Positions 52,133 to 53,474 of a stretch of DNA of 53,474 nt are shown one piece after another. A program made the translations under genes and the position numbers. Under the pieces are notes generated by a model. It made no database searches. It had not been told where the DNA came from and worked only from the letters and a program-made list of their open reading frames with translations. The number at the start of each line of letters is the position of its first letter. The stretch's first letter is position 1. Source of the stretch: an uncultured bacterium (GTDB taxonomy: Bacteria > Dictyoglomota > Dictyoglomia > Dictyoglomales > Dictyoglomaceae); NCBI GenBank assembly GCA_938034905.1, contig CALHLF010000007.1, positions 1 to 53,474 on the forward strand, in the 5' to 3' direction.

Positions 52133-52157
52133 AATTCTCAAACTGCTTTTGTATGAT
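52129..52157 (+). promoter_or_regulatory. Promoter of the right-edge sensor gene
   Basis: TTGAAA (52129-52134, overlapping the ROK stop) and TATGAT (52152-52157) are 17 bp apart. The predicted start is about 52164, giving a leader of about 40 nt before TTG at 52205. Confidence 0.5.
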
Positions 52158-52204
52158 ATAATATAAAACTTACTTCATCATGATTGTTAGAGGGAAGAAT
52201 TAAT

Positions 52205-53474
52205 TTGAGAAAAAGAATTGGAATTCTTGTAAACTACTTATATGAAGGATATCAATTAAAGGTATTGTCTTCCCTTTTTTCTACCGCAGAAAAATTTAAT
52301 GTAGATATATTCACCTTTGTGGGAGGAAATTTAAATTCAGATGATCCTGAAAATCTCCAGAGAAATAGGATATACAAGTTAATTTCCAAGGAAAATATAG
52401 ATGGCTTGATCATAATGGGATTAGTTTTAGGACGCAACATTCCTAAATATAGAATTGTTAGATTCTATAAATATTTTTCTAAACATATACCAACTGTAAG
52501 TTTGGGATTAGAAGTTAAAGACATATCAAGTATAGTTATAGAAAATAAGACAGGATTAAAAAACTTACTTATCCATCTTATTGAAGATCATAAATATGAA
52601 AAAATAGCTTTCGTAACTGGACCTCCTAATAATGAAGAAGCAAAGAAAAGATATGAAACATTTATAGAAGTTATGAAGTCCTATAAGAGAAAAGTAGAGC
52701 CAGAATTTATTTATGAAGGAGATTTTACTAAATCTGCTGGAATAAATGCTGTAAAAACTTTTTTAGATGAAAGAAAAATTAGGCCTCAGGTTATTGTATT
52801 TTCCAATGATGTAATGGCTATTTCTGCTATAGAAGAATTAAATAGAAGAAATATAAAAGTACCTGATGAAATAGCTATAACTGGATTTGATGATATAGAA
52901 GAAGCAAATTCAATCAACCCTTCTTTAACAACAGTTCGACAACCCTTATTTGATCTTGGTAAGAAGGGAATTGAATTATGCTATAATCTAATTTCAGAGG
53001 GAAAGGGATCAGAAAAAATTGTTTTGCCATCTCAATTTGTAATTCGTGAATCTTGCGGATGTAAAATTTCATTTAAGGAACAGACTTTAATAAATAAGTC
53101 AGATTCTAAAATAAATGTCAAAAAATTTGAGGACTTAATAAAAATTAGAGATAAATTCATTAAATTTGCAAGTTCTAATTTAAGTATAGCTCAAGATCAA
53201 TTGCCTTTTATAGATGAACTTTTCACATCCTTCTTAGAAAGTCTTTTTTATGAAAACAATAACTTTTTAAAAAAGCTGGAAAATGAAATATTTGAAAAAA
53301 AAGATAATTTAGAAATTTATAATGAGTATTTGCATATGATTAGTAAATTTATATTTTCTTATCTCAAAGAAGAAGTTATACAAAGAGCTGAAAACCTCAT
53401 ACAAAAAGCATTATTATTAGTAAGTAACAATCTTATTAAGGCTCTAAGATATGAAAAGTCAAAAACAGCTGAAG
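52205..53474 (+). CDS. LacI-type sensor protein without DNA-binding domain (partial)
   Basis: Open from TTG at 52205 (GAGGGAAG upstream) past the window end, over 420 codons. It begins at once with the effector fold of LacI regulators: MRKRIGILVNYLYEGYQLKVLSSLFSTAEKF, ENIDGLIIMG, YEKIAFVTGPPNNEEAKKR, PQVIVFSNDVMAISAIEELNRRNIKVPDEIAITGFDD and RESCGCK (about residue 285). There is no HTH before it. After the Cys tail comes a helical region (IRDKFIKFASSNLSIAQDQLPFIDELFTSFLESLF onward) of about 135 residues with no match I recognise. Related architectures continue into GGDEF, histidine kinase or AraC domains, so a signalling output likely lies beyond the edge. Ligand is probably a sugar, given the neighbours. 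Confidence 0.8.
   Translation, partial: MRKRIGILVNYLYEGYQLKVLSSLFSTAEKFNVDIFTFVGGNLNSDDPENLQRNRIYKLISKENIDGLIIMGLVLGRNIPKYRIVRFYKYFSKHIPTVSLGLEVKDISSIVIENKTGLKNLLIHLIEDHKYEKIAFVTGPPNNEEAKKRYETFIEVMKSYKRKVEPEFIYEGDFTKSAGINAVKTFLDERKIRPQVIVFSNDVMAISAIEELNRRNIKVPDEIAITGFDDIEEANSINPSLTTVRQPLFDLGKKGIELCYNLISEGKGSEKIVLPSQFVIRESCGCKISFKEQTLINKSDSKINVKKFEDLIKIRDKFIKFASSNLSIAQDQLPFIDELFTSFLESLFYENNNFLKKLENEIFEKKDNLEIYNEYLHMISKFIFSYLKEEVIQRAENLIQKALLLVSNNLIKALRYEKSKTAE

Noticed and set aside
1-53474. CRISPR arrays, tRNA or rRNA genes
   Set aside because: No regularly spaced direct repeats, no cloverleaf with a T-arm signature and no rRNA-like conserved blocks were noticed on either strand.

Overview
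This 53 kb window is AT-rich bacterial DNA with short intergenic gaps and tightly packed, often overlapping genes. Proteins are rich in Lys, Glu and Ile, and TTG or GTG starts occur. Gene content is dominated by sugar ABC transporters of the CUT1 and CUT2 types, glycoside hydrolases, and a hexuronate pathway of the Thermotoga type. This fits a thermophilic, saccharolytic, fermentative bacterium; Dictyoglomus is my best guess. That guess comes from composition and gene style, not from a database match.

Layout. 1-3200 (minus): a CUT1 sugar transporter operon that is decaying (permease with an in-frame TGA, binding protein with no start or signal peptide). 3222-7864: a sulfur/homocysteine module (DUF39 protein, NIL-ferredoxin, UPF0280/COG2122 protein), with a Ktr/Trk potassium pair on the opposite strand in the middle. 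7886-8809: a DUF2089 regulator and a small membrane protein. 8907-12215: phospholipase C/P1-like secreted protein, MacA-like adaptor and MacB-like permease. 12229-15142: a MalK/MsmX-type ATPase, flavin reductase and two exported proteins. 15281-20409 (plus): an intact CUT1 operon continuing into a PHP metallohydrolase and an MgtC-family protein. 20432-26631 (minus): hexuronate/gluconate enzymes (SDR oxidoreductase, 6-phosphogluconate dehydrogenase, FGGY kinase, 2-hydroxyacid dehydrogenase, tagaturonate epimerase). 26798-27279: an oppF-type ATPase relic. 27390-35193: aldose epimerase, GH127, CUT1 transporter, DMT transporter and a FadR-type GntR regulator with two identical operators. 35368-38969: a leaderless small DMT gene with a YkoP-like partner, a YgiQ radical SAM protein and a cation efflux protein. 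39111-39283: an alcohol dehydrogenase relic. 39340-40212: GH12 endoglucanase. 40496-46222: LacI regulator and ribose operon (rbsB broken, rbsA, rbsC, rbsK, rbsD). 46455-52132: SIS protein, GH42 beta-galactosidase, a badly broken CUT1 transporter and a ROK kinase. 52205-end: a LacI-type sensor protein without a DNA-binding domain, cut by the window edge.

How the parts work together. Extracellular or surface glycosidases (GH12, GH127, GH42) release sugars that ABC importers take up. None of the four CUT1 loci has its own ATPase, so the single MalK/MsmX-type ATPase at 12229-13275 may serve several of them. Kinases, epimerases and dehydrogenases then feed uronates, gluconate and ribose into central metabolism. 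LacI and GntR regulators sit beside their targets with recognisable operators.

The most striking pattern is damage concentrated in transporter genes, mostly binding proteins and permeases: premature stop, lost or non-standard start codons, and deletions just after the signal peptide. The neighbouring cytoplasmic enzymes are intact. This may be real gene decay or, in part, assembly error. The most interesting intact elements are the sulfur module with its structured leader, the repeated GntR operator geometry, the recurrent hairpin after each binding-protein gene, and the sensor without a DNA-binding domain at the right edge.
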